DNA of 64,000 bases, from NCBI GenBank assembly GCA_948144175.1, contig CANXME010002160.1, positions 1,258,001 through 1,322,000 on the forward strand. Direction: 5' to 3'. A model generated the notes under the pieces. The model was given only the letters and a program-made list of their open reading frames with translations. It did no database searches and had not been told where the DNA came from. This document shows positions 1-9,500 of the stretch, in pieces. Source of the stretch: Closterium sp. NIES-65. Taxonomy: Eukaryota; Streptophyta; Zygnematophyceae; Desmidiales; Closteriaceae. The translations under genes and the position numbers were made by a program. Numbering within the stretch: position 1 is the first letter of the stretch; the number at the start of each line of letters is the position of its first letter.

Positions 1-216
1 TTGGATCAAGTTCTTCCCTCGGCTATGGTTACTATGCTGCCCTGCACTGGTGACACGTGGCTCATGGCCGAGTCAGCCAGGGCCATGCACAATGGCTAGA
101 GGGAACAAGTCAATGTACGTTGATGCCACTTCCATTGCAATGCTTTCCACCCATGCCTCTCCAACAATTGGAACGGCTGTGCCTGCCCCAACCCTCCTAC
201 CCTTGACGGCCTGCAG

Positions 217-297
217 GGATGTCACTGGCAACTTTGAAATCCACCGCTCTGCACCGTTCCCCACCGAGTGGACGGTGCTCACAGGGCTGCAGGGCTT
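217..297 (+). CDS. LRR exon (partial gene)
   Basis: Eighty-one bases after CTGCAG and before GTAAGG, phase 2 at both ends. It encodes a divergent repeat beginning DVTGNFEIH and ending WTVLTGLQGL. It is longer than the usual 24-residue repeat by three residues. The N-x-F and LTGLQGL spacing fits a plant LRR. Positions 1-216 hold no other feature I can support. Confidence 0.5.
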
Positions 298-486
298 GTA
301 AGGCATCCACCATCTTGGTTTGACACCTCGTGCTGCTCAGCTCACCGTTCAAAACCATCCATTCGTTATATTGCCCATCATGACATTGCCAAGTGGGCCA
401 CTCGACTGAACTCCCGTGCTTACCACACCAGTCACCAGACACTAGTGCGTGAGCCTATCCACTCTCCCCTCCCCTTCCACCTCCAG

Positions 487-558
487 GCTGGCCGGTCTGA
501 ATGGCTTCAATCGCTCTATCCCCTCCACCATCTCCGCCCTTACCGCCCTTAACGGCCT
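487..558 (+). CDS. LRR exon
   Basis: Exactly 72 bp after CTCCAG, ending at GTATGC. It encodes LAGLNGFNRSIPSTISALTA plus a short LNGL end. The donor is weaker than in the other exons. The following 100 bp contain a second partial LRR-like string (SLANLTDLYAS) in another frame, possibly the trace of a local duplication. Confidence 0.6.
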
Positions 559-781
559 GTATGCCTCCCCTCCCACCCACTCTCGCCTCCCTTGCAAACC
601 TCACTGACCTCTACGCATCGCCTTCCCACCCACTCTCCACTTCCTTCCTCTCCATCCCCGTCCTTCCACGCAAACCCGTTTGAGATTGACTGAATTCAAA
701 GTGACAAGTCAAAGCATGAGGCTGGAGAATGGACTGTGGTCGTTTCCTCCCCCGCTTCTTTCCTCGTAATGGCCCCACCAG

Positions 782-853
782 GGAGCTCTTTTTCAACAAC
801 CTCTTCGGGAGCATCCCTGCTACCATCACCAAGCTCACTGACCTGCAATCTCT
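782..853 (+). CDS. LRR exon
   Basis: Exactly 72 bp after CCACCAG, ending at GTAAGAC, phase 2 at both ends. It encodes a clean repeat containing LFFNNLFGSIPATITKLTDL. The next recognisable exon is 1.36 kb downstream, beyond the 32-bp minisatellite. Confidence 0.7.
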
Positions 854-1228
854 GTAAGACCCCACATCTTCTCCTCTGACCATTCACCTTCACCTCTAAG
901 CCTTCCGACGCAAATCAGCGTGCCAGCAGGCGAATCACTTCCAGTCCAGGCGAACCAAGGTTTGGCGCTTGCTTGCTCATGTGTATTGTCCTATCCGATC
1001 CTCTGTATACCACCCCGCCCCTCCTTCCCTTTCATCTCTGTCTTGTACCTCCGATCTCTCCCTGTGAAGGGTGGTTCACTTGTTGCGGCATTGTAGTGCA
1101 AGTCCATCTTAAGCCGTTTTATACAAGCTAGACCCCTCGTAACCACCATGAGCATCCATTTGTACAAGCCTCTCCCTTCTAATCCACTGTACACTGTTGC
1201 TGCATTGCACAGCCACTATCCATCCATA

Positions 1229-2186
1229 CCACGCATATCTGCCTTGACCTCTCCCCCACACCACGCATATCTGCCTTGACCTCTCCCCCACACCACGCAT
1301 ATCTGCCTTGACCTCTCCCCCATACCACGCATATCTGCCTTGACCTCTCCCCCATACCACGCATATCTGCCTTGACCTCTCCCCCATACCACGCATATCT
1401 GCCTTGACCTCTCCCCCATACCACGCATATCTGCCTTGACCTCTCCCCCATACCACGCATATCTGCCTTGACCTCTCCCCCATACCACGCATATCTGCCT
1501 TGACCTCTCCCCCATACCACGCATATCTGCCTTGACCTCTCCCCCATACCACGCATATCTGCCTTGACCTCTCCCCCATACCACGCATATCTGCCTTGAC
1601 CTCTCCCCCATACCACGCATATCTGCCTTGACCTCTCCCCCATACCACGCATATCTGCCTTGACCTCTCCCCCATACCACGCATATCTGCCTTGACCTCT
1701 CCCCCATACCACGCATATCTGCCTTGACCTCTCCCCCATACCACGCATATCTGCCTTGACCTCTCCCCCATACCACGCATATCTGCCTTGACCTCTCCCC
1801 CATACCACGCATATCTGCCTTGACCTCTCCCCCATACCACGCATATCTTCCTTGACCTCTCCCCCATACCACGCATATCTGCCTTGACCTCTCCCCCATA
1901 CCACGCATCTGCCTTGACCTCTCCCCCACACCACGCATATCTGCCTTGACCTCTCCCCCACACCACGCATATCTGCCTTGACCTCTCTCCCACACCACGC
2001 ATATCTGCCTTGACCTCTCCCCCATACCACGCATATCTGCCTTGACCTCTCCCCCACACCACGCATATGTGCCTTGACCTCTCCCCCACACCACGCATAT
2101 CTGCCTTGACCTCTCCCCCATGCTACGCATATCTGCCTTGACCTCTCCCCCATACCACGCATATCTGCCTTGACCTCTCCCTCACA
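1229..2186. repeat. 32-bp minisatellite, about 30 tandem copies
   Basis: The unit starts CCACGCATATCTGCCTTGAC and continues CTCTCCCCCATA. Copies begin at 1229, 1261, 1293 and so on to 2155. Total length fits 30 units with one 2-bp deletion near 1908. Central copies are nearly identical; variants (CACA for CATA, other point changes) cluster at both edges, as expected if the centre is homogenised by unequal exchange. It lies between LRR exons 782-853 and 2211-2267, so it is intronic. The unit has no minus-strand stop in any frame, which creates long spurious minus ORFs. Confidence 0.95.
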
Positions 2187-2210
2187 CGTGCCTGCCTCCA
2201 CACAACACAG

Positions 2211-2267
2211 GAGGCTCTCCTTCAACAACCTCACAGGCGCCGTTCCCAACATCACTCTCCATACCTT
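2211..2267 (+). CDS. LRR exon (short)
   Basis: Fifty-seven bases after CACAACACAG, ending at GTAAGT, phase 2. It encodes RLSFNNLTGAVPNITLHTL, an LRR shortened by five residues. It directly follows the minisatellite, and the acceptor lies only 24 bp after the last repeat unit, so changes in the array could affect the branch-point region. Confidence 0.6.
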
Positions 2268-2410
2268 GTAAGTCTCCAAAGTTTGCCTCTGCAGGCAAGA
2301 ATTACCTCCATGTTGCACCGCACCTTGATGCTCAGTGTCAATCAACCAGAATTGGGTGCTGGACTCTCCTCGTCAGTCTCCCTCCCTCAACATGCTTTTC
2401 CCTCTCTCAG

Positions 2411-2486
2411 GAACTTTCTACTTGAGATACACCCCTTCCGATCTTCCTGTTGCTACTTCAGCAAGCTACAGATTATCTTAGCATTA
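2411..2486 (+). CDS. Possible degenerate LRR exon
   Basis: A strong pyrimidine tract and CTCAG precede a reading with NFLLEIHPF and FSKLQIILAL spacing that resembles an LRR. The candidate donor (TTA then GTTTTA) does not keep the phase-2 pattern of the other exons. It could be a decayed exon or chance similarity. Confidence 0.25.
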
Positions 2487-2714
2487 GTTTTATCAGGCGC
2501 TTATTTGTTGTGTTGCATTGTGTTCCTAACAGCCTAATAGTGGCGCGGACCATACGATTACGAAGCCTCGGATATTTTGTCTTGGCAATGCCGCGTGGTC
2601 CTTTTGTTTCACAGCGCTGCCTCGTGCTTCTCCAATACCAGGGCTGTTCCACAACGCGTGCATATCTCCACATCCCCTCCACCGGCTCTCACTGCCTGCC
2701 CTCTCTGCGTGCAG

Positions 2715-2771
2715 AGACCTCTCCCATAATCACCTCAGCACCATGCCTACTTCCATGAATTCATGGGATTT
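2715..2771 (+). CDS. LRR exon (short)
   Basis: Fifty-seven bases after GTGCAG, ending at GTGAGT, phase 2. It encodes DLSHNHLSTMPTSMNSWDL. The conserved glycine and isoleucine positions are missing, so this is a divergent or shortened repeat. It is the last LRR exon before the block of inserted elements (RT relic and copia A); the next is at 13550. Confidence 0.55.
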
Positions 2772-3065
2772 GTGAGTTCGGGGACAGGAGTGAGAGGTAG
2801 AGGAATAGCCTTCTGCCCTGTGCCCTCTGCCTTCTGCCCTCTGCCATGGGTACTTAAGGGGACTGCTCTGCTTCTCCTTCCTCATTTTTCATTTCTTCAA
2901 AAACTTAGGGCACTTCGCGCCAGCAGCGCACTTAGGATTCCGCCCGGGCGTATGTGCCTGTTGGGCTCCCCTGAAAAGGCCCTGCGCATTCTCCAGAAGC
3001 AGCTGCACCATTGCCTCACACTCAACCAGAAGCCACAGCTGCCCCGAGCTCACCTTGGCGACTAT

Positions 3066-3251
3066 CACCGTCGGTGGACCTTGATCCGCGCGGTTGCGAG
3101 CCTGCATTAACGCCAACCCGAGGCGACGAGATTGATTTTGAGAATTCTCAAAAGGTTAATTTTGAAATTTCTCAAAATCAACCTGTCACCGTCGGTGGAC
3201 CTTGATCCATGCGGTTGCGAGCCTGCATTGATGCCACCCCAAGGCATCGAG
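3066..3251. repeat. 65-bp direct repeat flanking a palindrome
   Basis: Positions 3066-3130 and 3187-3251 are near-identical copies starting CACCGTCGGTGGACCTTGAT. They flank a 56-bp spacer that contains palindromic sequence (3134-3179). Confidence 0.85.
3134..3179. repeat. Perfect 18-bp palindrome inside a larger inverted repeat
   Basis: Positions 3136-3153 read TTTTGAGAATTCTCAAAA, which is self-complementary. In addition, GATTTTGAGAA (3134-3144) pairs with TTCTCAAAATC (3169-3179), so two alternative hairpins can form. Nothing protein-coding is visible here. Confidence 0.8.
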
Positions 3252-3809
3252 ACGACCTAGGGCCGCCCTCGTGAGCCGTGGGGAAGTCGCGAAGCAGACG
3301 AGGTCGCACGACCGGATTTGCAGTCGCTACGGCCACCCCAGCCGCACAGGGCCCATTGAGAGGGGCAGCATTGGACAGACCAGAGAGTTGAGAAGGGGAT
3401 GCGTTAGGAGTCGGCGCTGGGCGTGGAGCTGCAGACCAAGCGCGCGTCAGAGCTCCTTCAAGCACTGAGGGCAGTGAGTGCAGCGCCCTCTCCAGGGACG
3501 ACTGAGTGGGACCAGCATGGCAGGATCCACGCCCAGAGGACCCACTCCAGCCGCACTAGCCCCGTCCACGCCCGCGACCGCCATGAGAGGAGCGGAAACG
3601 ATTTGCAGGAGGAGCCGCGCGACACGGCGGCAGAGCAGGCGGCTGTCCAACAGCGCCATCACACGGACGCGTAGGAGATGCCGGGCGGCGTACAGGTGTC
3701 TGACGGGGGGGCTGCTCTCGCGGTCCCCCCTGCATCCCAGGGAACTGCTCTTGCGGCGGACGCGTGGGGGACACGCGAGGAGACCGCCTGCGCCGAGAGG
3801 GGGACGATC
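3252..3809. other. GC-rich stretch without a recognised gene
   Basis: This segment precedes the RT relic and may be its decayed upstream part. Arginine- and proline-rich ORFs occur in several frames, but none shows a domain I recognise. Positions 2772-3065 likewise contain no supported feature. Confidence 0.4.
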
Positions 3810-5484
3810 CGCCGTTCACAATATTATTGAACGCGATTCCTTCTTTAGCGCACTCCGCGACAGCCTACCCACCCCACTACTCCCATTGTACGCTCACTCG
3901 ACAGAGCTGCTCGTGAGAGCGGAATTTGCTGCGCTGCACCGCCACTGATCAGCAGCCTAGGGGTGCGCCAAGTGAATCCCCCGGGCCTCCTTCTCTTCGC
4001 AGCAGCCATCCAGAGCCACCTGCGCGACACGGCTGCGGCGTTCGCTGACGTCACTTTGTTGGCCTACGTGGACAATATGGCCTTCGTCATAGGACTAACC
4101 ACCCACCATGGCCACGGCAGCTTTCAGCCACCTCACCCAACGCCTTGGCCAAAGTGGCCTCTGATGCAACTTGGCGAAATCGTGTGCCTGGTCCCCCCAA
4201 CTGCCAGCTAGCGAACACCTGCCGTCAGGCCAGACCTTGACCATGAATGGCATAATCATGCTTGGAAGCCCTGTCGGCACAAGGAAGTTTTGTGCCGACA
4301 ACATACGAGCCACACTGCTGGACTCCATGGCCCCGCTCGGACCCCAGATCGGCCTCCACCCACAGCATACCCTCCTGCTCCTCTCCCGATGCATCAGCAG
4401 GCGTATCACCTTCCTGCTGCGTACGACACCGGCAGGCGCCCGGCCACTGCAAAAATGGGAGGATTGGAACAAGCAGTTGCTATTAGCAGGGCTGGCCTCA
4501 GCAGGCCTTTACCCATCCCGGCGCCAATGTGAGCTCGAACGGCTTCGCAGACAGGCCTCCTTGCCCGTGAGCCTCGGAGGACTGGGTCTCACTGCCTCAG
4601 CTTCAGAGGCAGCCCCAGCCTACCTTGCCTCTACAATAGAGGTCCGACAGCTCTTGCAGTCCCTGGACCTTCCCCACACGACCAGACTTGCTTCTGCAGC
4701 GAACCTGCTACTTCCCACCCCGTTGCCACCTAACATCATCTACGACCTCGAGGCGAGGCTGCATGGCCATGCCCGTGCCTCCCTGCTAGACGAGCGCTCC
4801 AGCCGCAGCATTGAACGTATCCAAAGCCTGCTCTCGGAGGAAGTCCAAGCAAGCAGGGCGGAGTAGCTCTTGGCAGAATACCGCACCATAGCCTCCTCAC
4901 CGTAGCTCGACCACGCCGTCTGACTGATCAGCCTGAGGGGGGAGGGGTCGGCGGAATGGCTCCAGCCACTCCCCCTCACGCGAGATCTCACGGTCTCACG
5001 TGGACAATTCAGAGCAGCACTAGCATTCGGACTTGGGCTTCGAATGAATGTGCCGACCGTGTGCTCTTGTGGGGAGCTGGTCCCCAAATGCATCATCCCA
5101 AACCACCTCCGCTGCAGCGAAGGACCCGACCGCACCCGCACCCACAACCAGCTCGCCTGTGCCCTCGTCAAGAAGATAAGGGAGGCACAGCTGGTGGTGT
5201 ATGCTGAGAATGCAATGAACTCACCCCCGCCCGACGACCCCAAGAAGGCGAATGTTATCATCAGAGACCCAAAGTCGGGGGAGATTTGGATCACTGATGT
5301 GACCATAACCGACCCCGTACTTCTGAACCGTGACCCAGCAGCCTGCAAACCGCCGGGGTGGGCGGCCAGGGAAGCTGCAAGATGCAAAGAGAGTGATTAT
5401 TACCGCCACACCGGGCACGTAGGCTTCGTGGCCCTGGCGGTGGAGACGTGCGGGGCTCAAGCCCCATCTACCTCGCCTTCTTAA
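3810..5484 (+). pseudogene. Non-LTR (LINE-type) reverse transcriptase relic
   Basis: Fragments in shifting frames follow an RT order. HNIIERDSFFSALRD (about 3817) resembles the 'NAFN...R..F' block. GVRQVNPPGLLLFAAAIQSH (about 3962) matches the block G-x-R-Q-G-D-P-L-G-P-L-L-F-A, with G and D replaced. VTLLAYVDNMAFVIG (about 4050) is the catalytic loop, with YVDN instead of YxDD. A frameshift near 4090-4115 and a stop near 4160 interrupt it. An open stretch follows at 4171-4866 (CNLAKSCAWSP, then GGLGLTASASEAAPAYLAS, typical of the region after the palm). The end (5044-5484) has C-x-C, C and H residues, then ITDVTITDP and a downstream E..K..YY, which looks like a restriction-endonuclease-like or zinc-binding tail. 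It is dead through substitutions, frameshifts and stops. The exact clade is uncertain. Confidence 0.7.
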
Positions 5485-5762
5485 AGCTGCTCTCGGCGGT
5501 GGCTGCACGGAACTGCTTTCGTGCCAAACGGCCAATAAGATTGCCGCCCATTTCAGGCAGCGCTGGGATGTATGCTGCAGCGCAGCCAAGCTAACCCCCT
5601 GCACGTGAAGGCATGAGAGGGGACTTAGGCACTCTAGCAGGCCCTTTGGCCCTGCAGTTGGGGAACCTCCTCCACACCTTGGAGTGAGGGTAGGTACTAG
5701 GGGAAGGAAAGGGATGTATAAGGTCAGAAGTGCATGTTAGCCGACCATGTCTTCCATTCCTC
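5485..5762. other. No recognised feature
   Basis: Sequence between the RT relic and copia A. No gene, repeat or signal that I can support, apart from the target site of A (AATTT, 5763-5767). Confidence 0.5.
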
Positions 5763-5767
5763 AATTT

Positions 5768-5894
5768 TGTCAAACATTATATATATTGTTGTAGTTGTTT
5801 AGGCTACAGTGGGTTAGCCTATAGCGGGTACACACTTCTAGGTTTCCATATTTGTACTCGTTTCATTCTTAGTCATTCCATTCCTTGTTCAACA
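5768..5894 (+). repeat. 5' LTR of element A
   Basis: 127 bp, TG...CA ends. It contains TAGGCTACAGTGGGTTAGCC and GGGTACACAC, a core shared in related form by the LTRs of B, C, E, H, I and J. No clear TATA box placement can be assigned, although TATATAT occurs near the start. Confidence 0.93.
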
Positions 5895-5911
5895 TGGTAT
5901 AGAGCAGGTCC
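5895..5911 (+). promoter_or_regulatory. Primer-binding site of A
   Basis: TGGTATAGAGCAGGTCC directly follows the LTR. Plant copia elements prime from initiator tRNA-Met with TGGTATCAGAGC; this copy lacks the C of ATCAG, a variant also present at the same place in C and K. Confidence 0.8.
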
Positions 5912-5979
5912 TTCCTAGGACCGTTTTTCCGGCCCACCACTTCCTACCTGCCTATCTGCCTACCTGCCCTAGGGCGCCT

Positions 5980-6560
5980 CGACGTTCACGCCTCTAGAGG
6001 CCCTGTAGGCCCCGCGCTGTTGCACCTAGAGGCCCCGAATCGGCCCCGCGCCTAACCCTAACGGCCCGCGTCGGCCCCGAGCTCGTCCCCTAGAGGCCCG
6101 CGTCGGCCCCGCGCCTACCCTAGAGACCCGCGTCGGCCCCGAGCCTACCCCTAGAGGCCCGCGACGGCCCCGTCCTTACCCCTAGAGGCCCGCGACGGCC
6201 CCGTCCCTACCCATAGAGGCCCGCAACGGCCCCGATCCTACCCCTAGAGGCCCACGTCGGCCCCGTCCCTACCCCTAACAGCCCGCGTCGGCCCCGTCCC
6301 TACCCCTTACAGCCCGCGTCGGCCCCGCGCTCCCCTTAGCCGCCTCGAACGGCCCCACCTAGACCGCACCGAACAGCCCGGCCCTAACCGAACCGAGCCG
6401 CCCGAACCGAGCCGCCCGACCCGAGCCGCGCCGCCCGACCCGAGCCGCCCGAACCGAGCCGCGCCGCCCGACCCGAGCCGCGCCGCCCTACCTATACCGA
6501 GCCGCACCGCCCTACCTGTACCGAGCCGCGCCGCCCTACCTACCTACTGCTCCTACTGCT
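5980..6560 (+). repeat. Leader tandem repeats of A
   Basis: About ten imperfect copies of a roughly 30-bp unit built on CCTAGAGGCCCGCGTCGGCC run to about 6340. They are followed by short GAGCCGC/GAACCGAGCCGCCC repeats to about 6540. This is the untranslated leader between PBS and gag. Every related element has a GC-rich leader made of a different repeat. Confidence 0.8.
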
Positions 6561-6578
6561 TTTACTACTGCTGCTACC

Positions 6579-9500
6579 ATGGCTAGCCCTCCAGTACTAG
6601 CCTTCGATGCTGAGGGGCGCCCAGTGAAGTTCGACACCTGGCTTGATGACCTACACCTCTTCCTACAGCTCACTGCCAAGGAAGACATCTCACTGTACGA
6701 TCACGCCCTAGGCCACGCTACTGCTCCTGCTGCTACTACCGACAGCACTGCTCGCTCACAGTGGCAGACTCGTGACGCCCATGCTCGCTTCGCTATCCGC
6801 AACTCTCTGCCGATAGATGAGCGCGAGCACTTTGGGCAGCACAAGACTGCACAGGCACTGTACACTGCTGTCGTTGCCCGCTACTCCTCACCAGCCTCTG
6901 CTGCTCTAGGCCGTCTCTCTCTTCCCTACCTGTTCCCCGACTTAGCTTCCTTTCACACTGTCGCTGACCTCATTACCCACCTCCGCACTAGTGAGGCTCG
7001 CTTCCGCGCCGCTATGCCTGATGAGTTCCTCGCCACGAACCCACCCCCGCTCTGGATCACTCTCTACCACCTAGTCACGCGCCTCCCTGACTCGCTGCGC
7101 TCAGTCAGGGACCACTTCCTCGCTCGCTGCCCCACCGAGCTCACCATTGCCCTCCTTGAGAAGGAACTCCTTGCAGCCGAGACTAGCATAGTCGCTGTAG
7201 GTGCCTCTTGCGGTGACCCCCGCACCCCGTTCTTTGAGGGGTGTTCTCCCTCCCCCCTTCTTCCCTCTGTCGCCTCTGCTGCTGCTGTCGACCTCCTTGG
7301 TGCTGAGAAGGTCGGGACTGCGTCTGCTTCGGGCGGACGCCGCAGCGGCAAGAGCAAGGGGGGCAAGGGCGGTGGTGGTGACAGCAGGGGTGGCGGTGGT
7401 GGGGGAGGTGGTGGCGAGGGGGGTGGCGCGGGTGGGGGAGGTGGCAGCGGTGGTGGGGGTGGCGGCAGCGGCGGGGGAGGTGGCCGGGGCGGAGGAGGTA
7501 GTGGGGGTGGCGGTGGACGAGGCGGCGGCAGGGGTTGGGGTGGTCGAGGAGGTGGTGGCGGGAGTGGTGGGCGTGGCGGCACTGGCGGTGGCCAGGGACA
7601 GCAGCACACTCCCTCGCCCCAGGAGGTCCGTGAGTGGTACTCTCAGCACGGGGGGGGGGGGGGGGGGGTGGCCTTAGCTGCACGTACGTCATTTGCACTG
7701 GTGACCGCACTGGCCAGCCGTGTGGGGGACCATACGCCACACAGCGTTGCTTCGCTCGTCTGAGCGACGCTTGGCGTGTTCAGTTCCCTCAGGCCACTGA
7801 GCTGCCCCGCTGGCTTGATCTCCTGAAGAAGGGGATTGATATCTATGCTCTAGATTTTGATGCTATTCTCTCTGCCATGTATGTGATGTCTACTAGTGGA
7901 GAGGGTTCTGAGTACCTGAGTGTCCCGCCCGACCCGGGCATTAGGACGAGTGCGTCTGCTGCTCCAGGTACCCACGTATCTGCTACCCCAGGTGCTGGTG
8001 AGGCTGCTGCTCTAGGTGCGTGCGTGTCTGCCCCCCCTGGTACTGTGTTGACTGCAGCACTGCACACCTTCACGCTGGATTCAGGTGCCTCTCGCTGTTT
8101 CTTTCGTGACCGCACTGCCCTTGAGCCCCTTGCTCGGCCAGTTGCTGTCTCCCTTGCTGACCCCTCTAGGGGTCCGGTCATTGCGACCTCCTCCACTGTC
8201 CTTCCCTGTCCTGCGGTCCCGTCGGGCACACTGTCAGGTCTCCACCTCCCCTCGTTCTCCACGAACTTGGTGGCAGGTTCTGCTCTCCAGGACGGGGGTG
8301 TTCACCAGTTCACCCCTGCCTACGAGCGTGTGACACACTGCACGTGTGCTCGTACGAGCCGCCACTTGGCTACCTTCACCCGGCAGCCGGGGTCGGACCT
8401 GTACACACTGACTACTGCCTCCCCTCAGGTCGCTGCGTCTGCGTCTGCGTTTGCGTCCGCGTCAGGTCAGCTGTCTGCCCCCTGCTCGTGTCGCTCTCTA
8501 GCGCACGAGACTGTCCTCTGGCACCACCGACTTGGCCACCCGTCTGTGCAGCGCCTTCGTGCCATGCACTCCCGGTACCTTGTCTCTGGTCTTCCCAAGG
8601 TTCTCCCTCCTCTCCCACCCTTGCCTGCTCCTCCCTGCCTTCCCTGTGTCGAGGGGCGGCAGCGCGCCGCTCCTCACTCCTCCTCGTTTCCCCCGACGAC
8701 TGCTCCTTTGCAGACGCTCCACATGGACGTGTGGGGCCCAGCCCGCGTCCGTGGTCAGGGTCAGGAGAGGTACTTCCTGATCGTTGTTGACGACTACTCG
8801 CGCTACACAACGGTCTTCCCCTTGCGCACCAATGGTGAGGTCCCTAATGTTTTGATCCCTTGGATCCGCAGAGCTCGTCTCGAGCTCAACGAGCGTTTCT
8901 GCTCGGACTTTCTTGTCCTGCGCTTGCACTCTGACAGAGGTGGTGAGTTCTCCTCCGACCTCTTGGCAGCCTACTGTGCTGAGCACGGCATTGAGCAGTC
9001 GTTCACGCTTCCGGCCTCTCCACAGCAGAATGGGGTTGCGGAGCGCCGCATTGGCCTGGTCATGGAGGTCGCTCGTACCTCCTTGATCCATGCGGCTGCC
9101 CCCCATTTTCTGTGGCCGTTTGCGGTCCGGTACGCTGCGCATCAGCTCAACCTCTGGCCCCGTGTCTCCTTGCCGGAGACCTCGCCCACACTGCTGTGGA
9201 CGGGGGAGGTTGGCGATGCGTCGCGTTTCCGGGTCTGGGGATCGCGAGCTTTTGTTCGCGATTCGTCTGCGGACAAGCTCTCCTCTCGTGCTGTTCCCTG
9301 CGTCTTCCTCGGCTTTGTTCCGGACGCGCCTGGTTGGCAGTTTTACCACGCCACCTCGCGCCGGGTCTTGCCCTCTCAGGACGTCACTTTTGACGAGTCT
9401 GTCCCCTACTACCGCCTCTTCCCCTACCGCACTGCCCCGCTCCCACCCCCGCCTCACTTCCTCGCGCCAGGTGCTGCTGTCGTAGACCCCCTCCCCCCTC

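Noticed and set aside
1109-2345. Three overlapping minus-strand ORFs of 304-388 codons rich in RGQGRYAW-like repeats
   Set aside because: They are translations of the 32-bp minisatellite, whose unit has no minus-strand stop in any frame; they lie in an LRR intron and have no domain.
7064-7740. Antisense proline- or histidine-rich ORFs opposite the polyglycine tract (also opposite 25826-26378, 37276-38206 and 45677-46434)
   Set aside because: They are shadows of the GGC/GGT-rich gag sequence on the other strand, without independent evidence.
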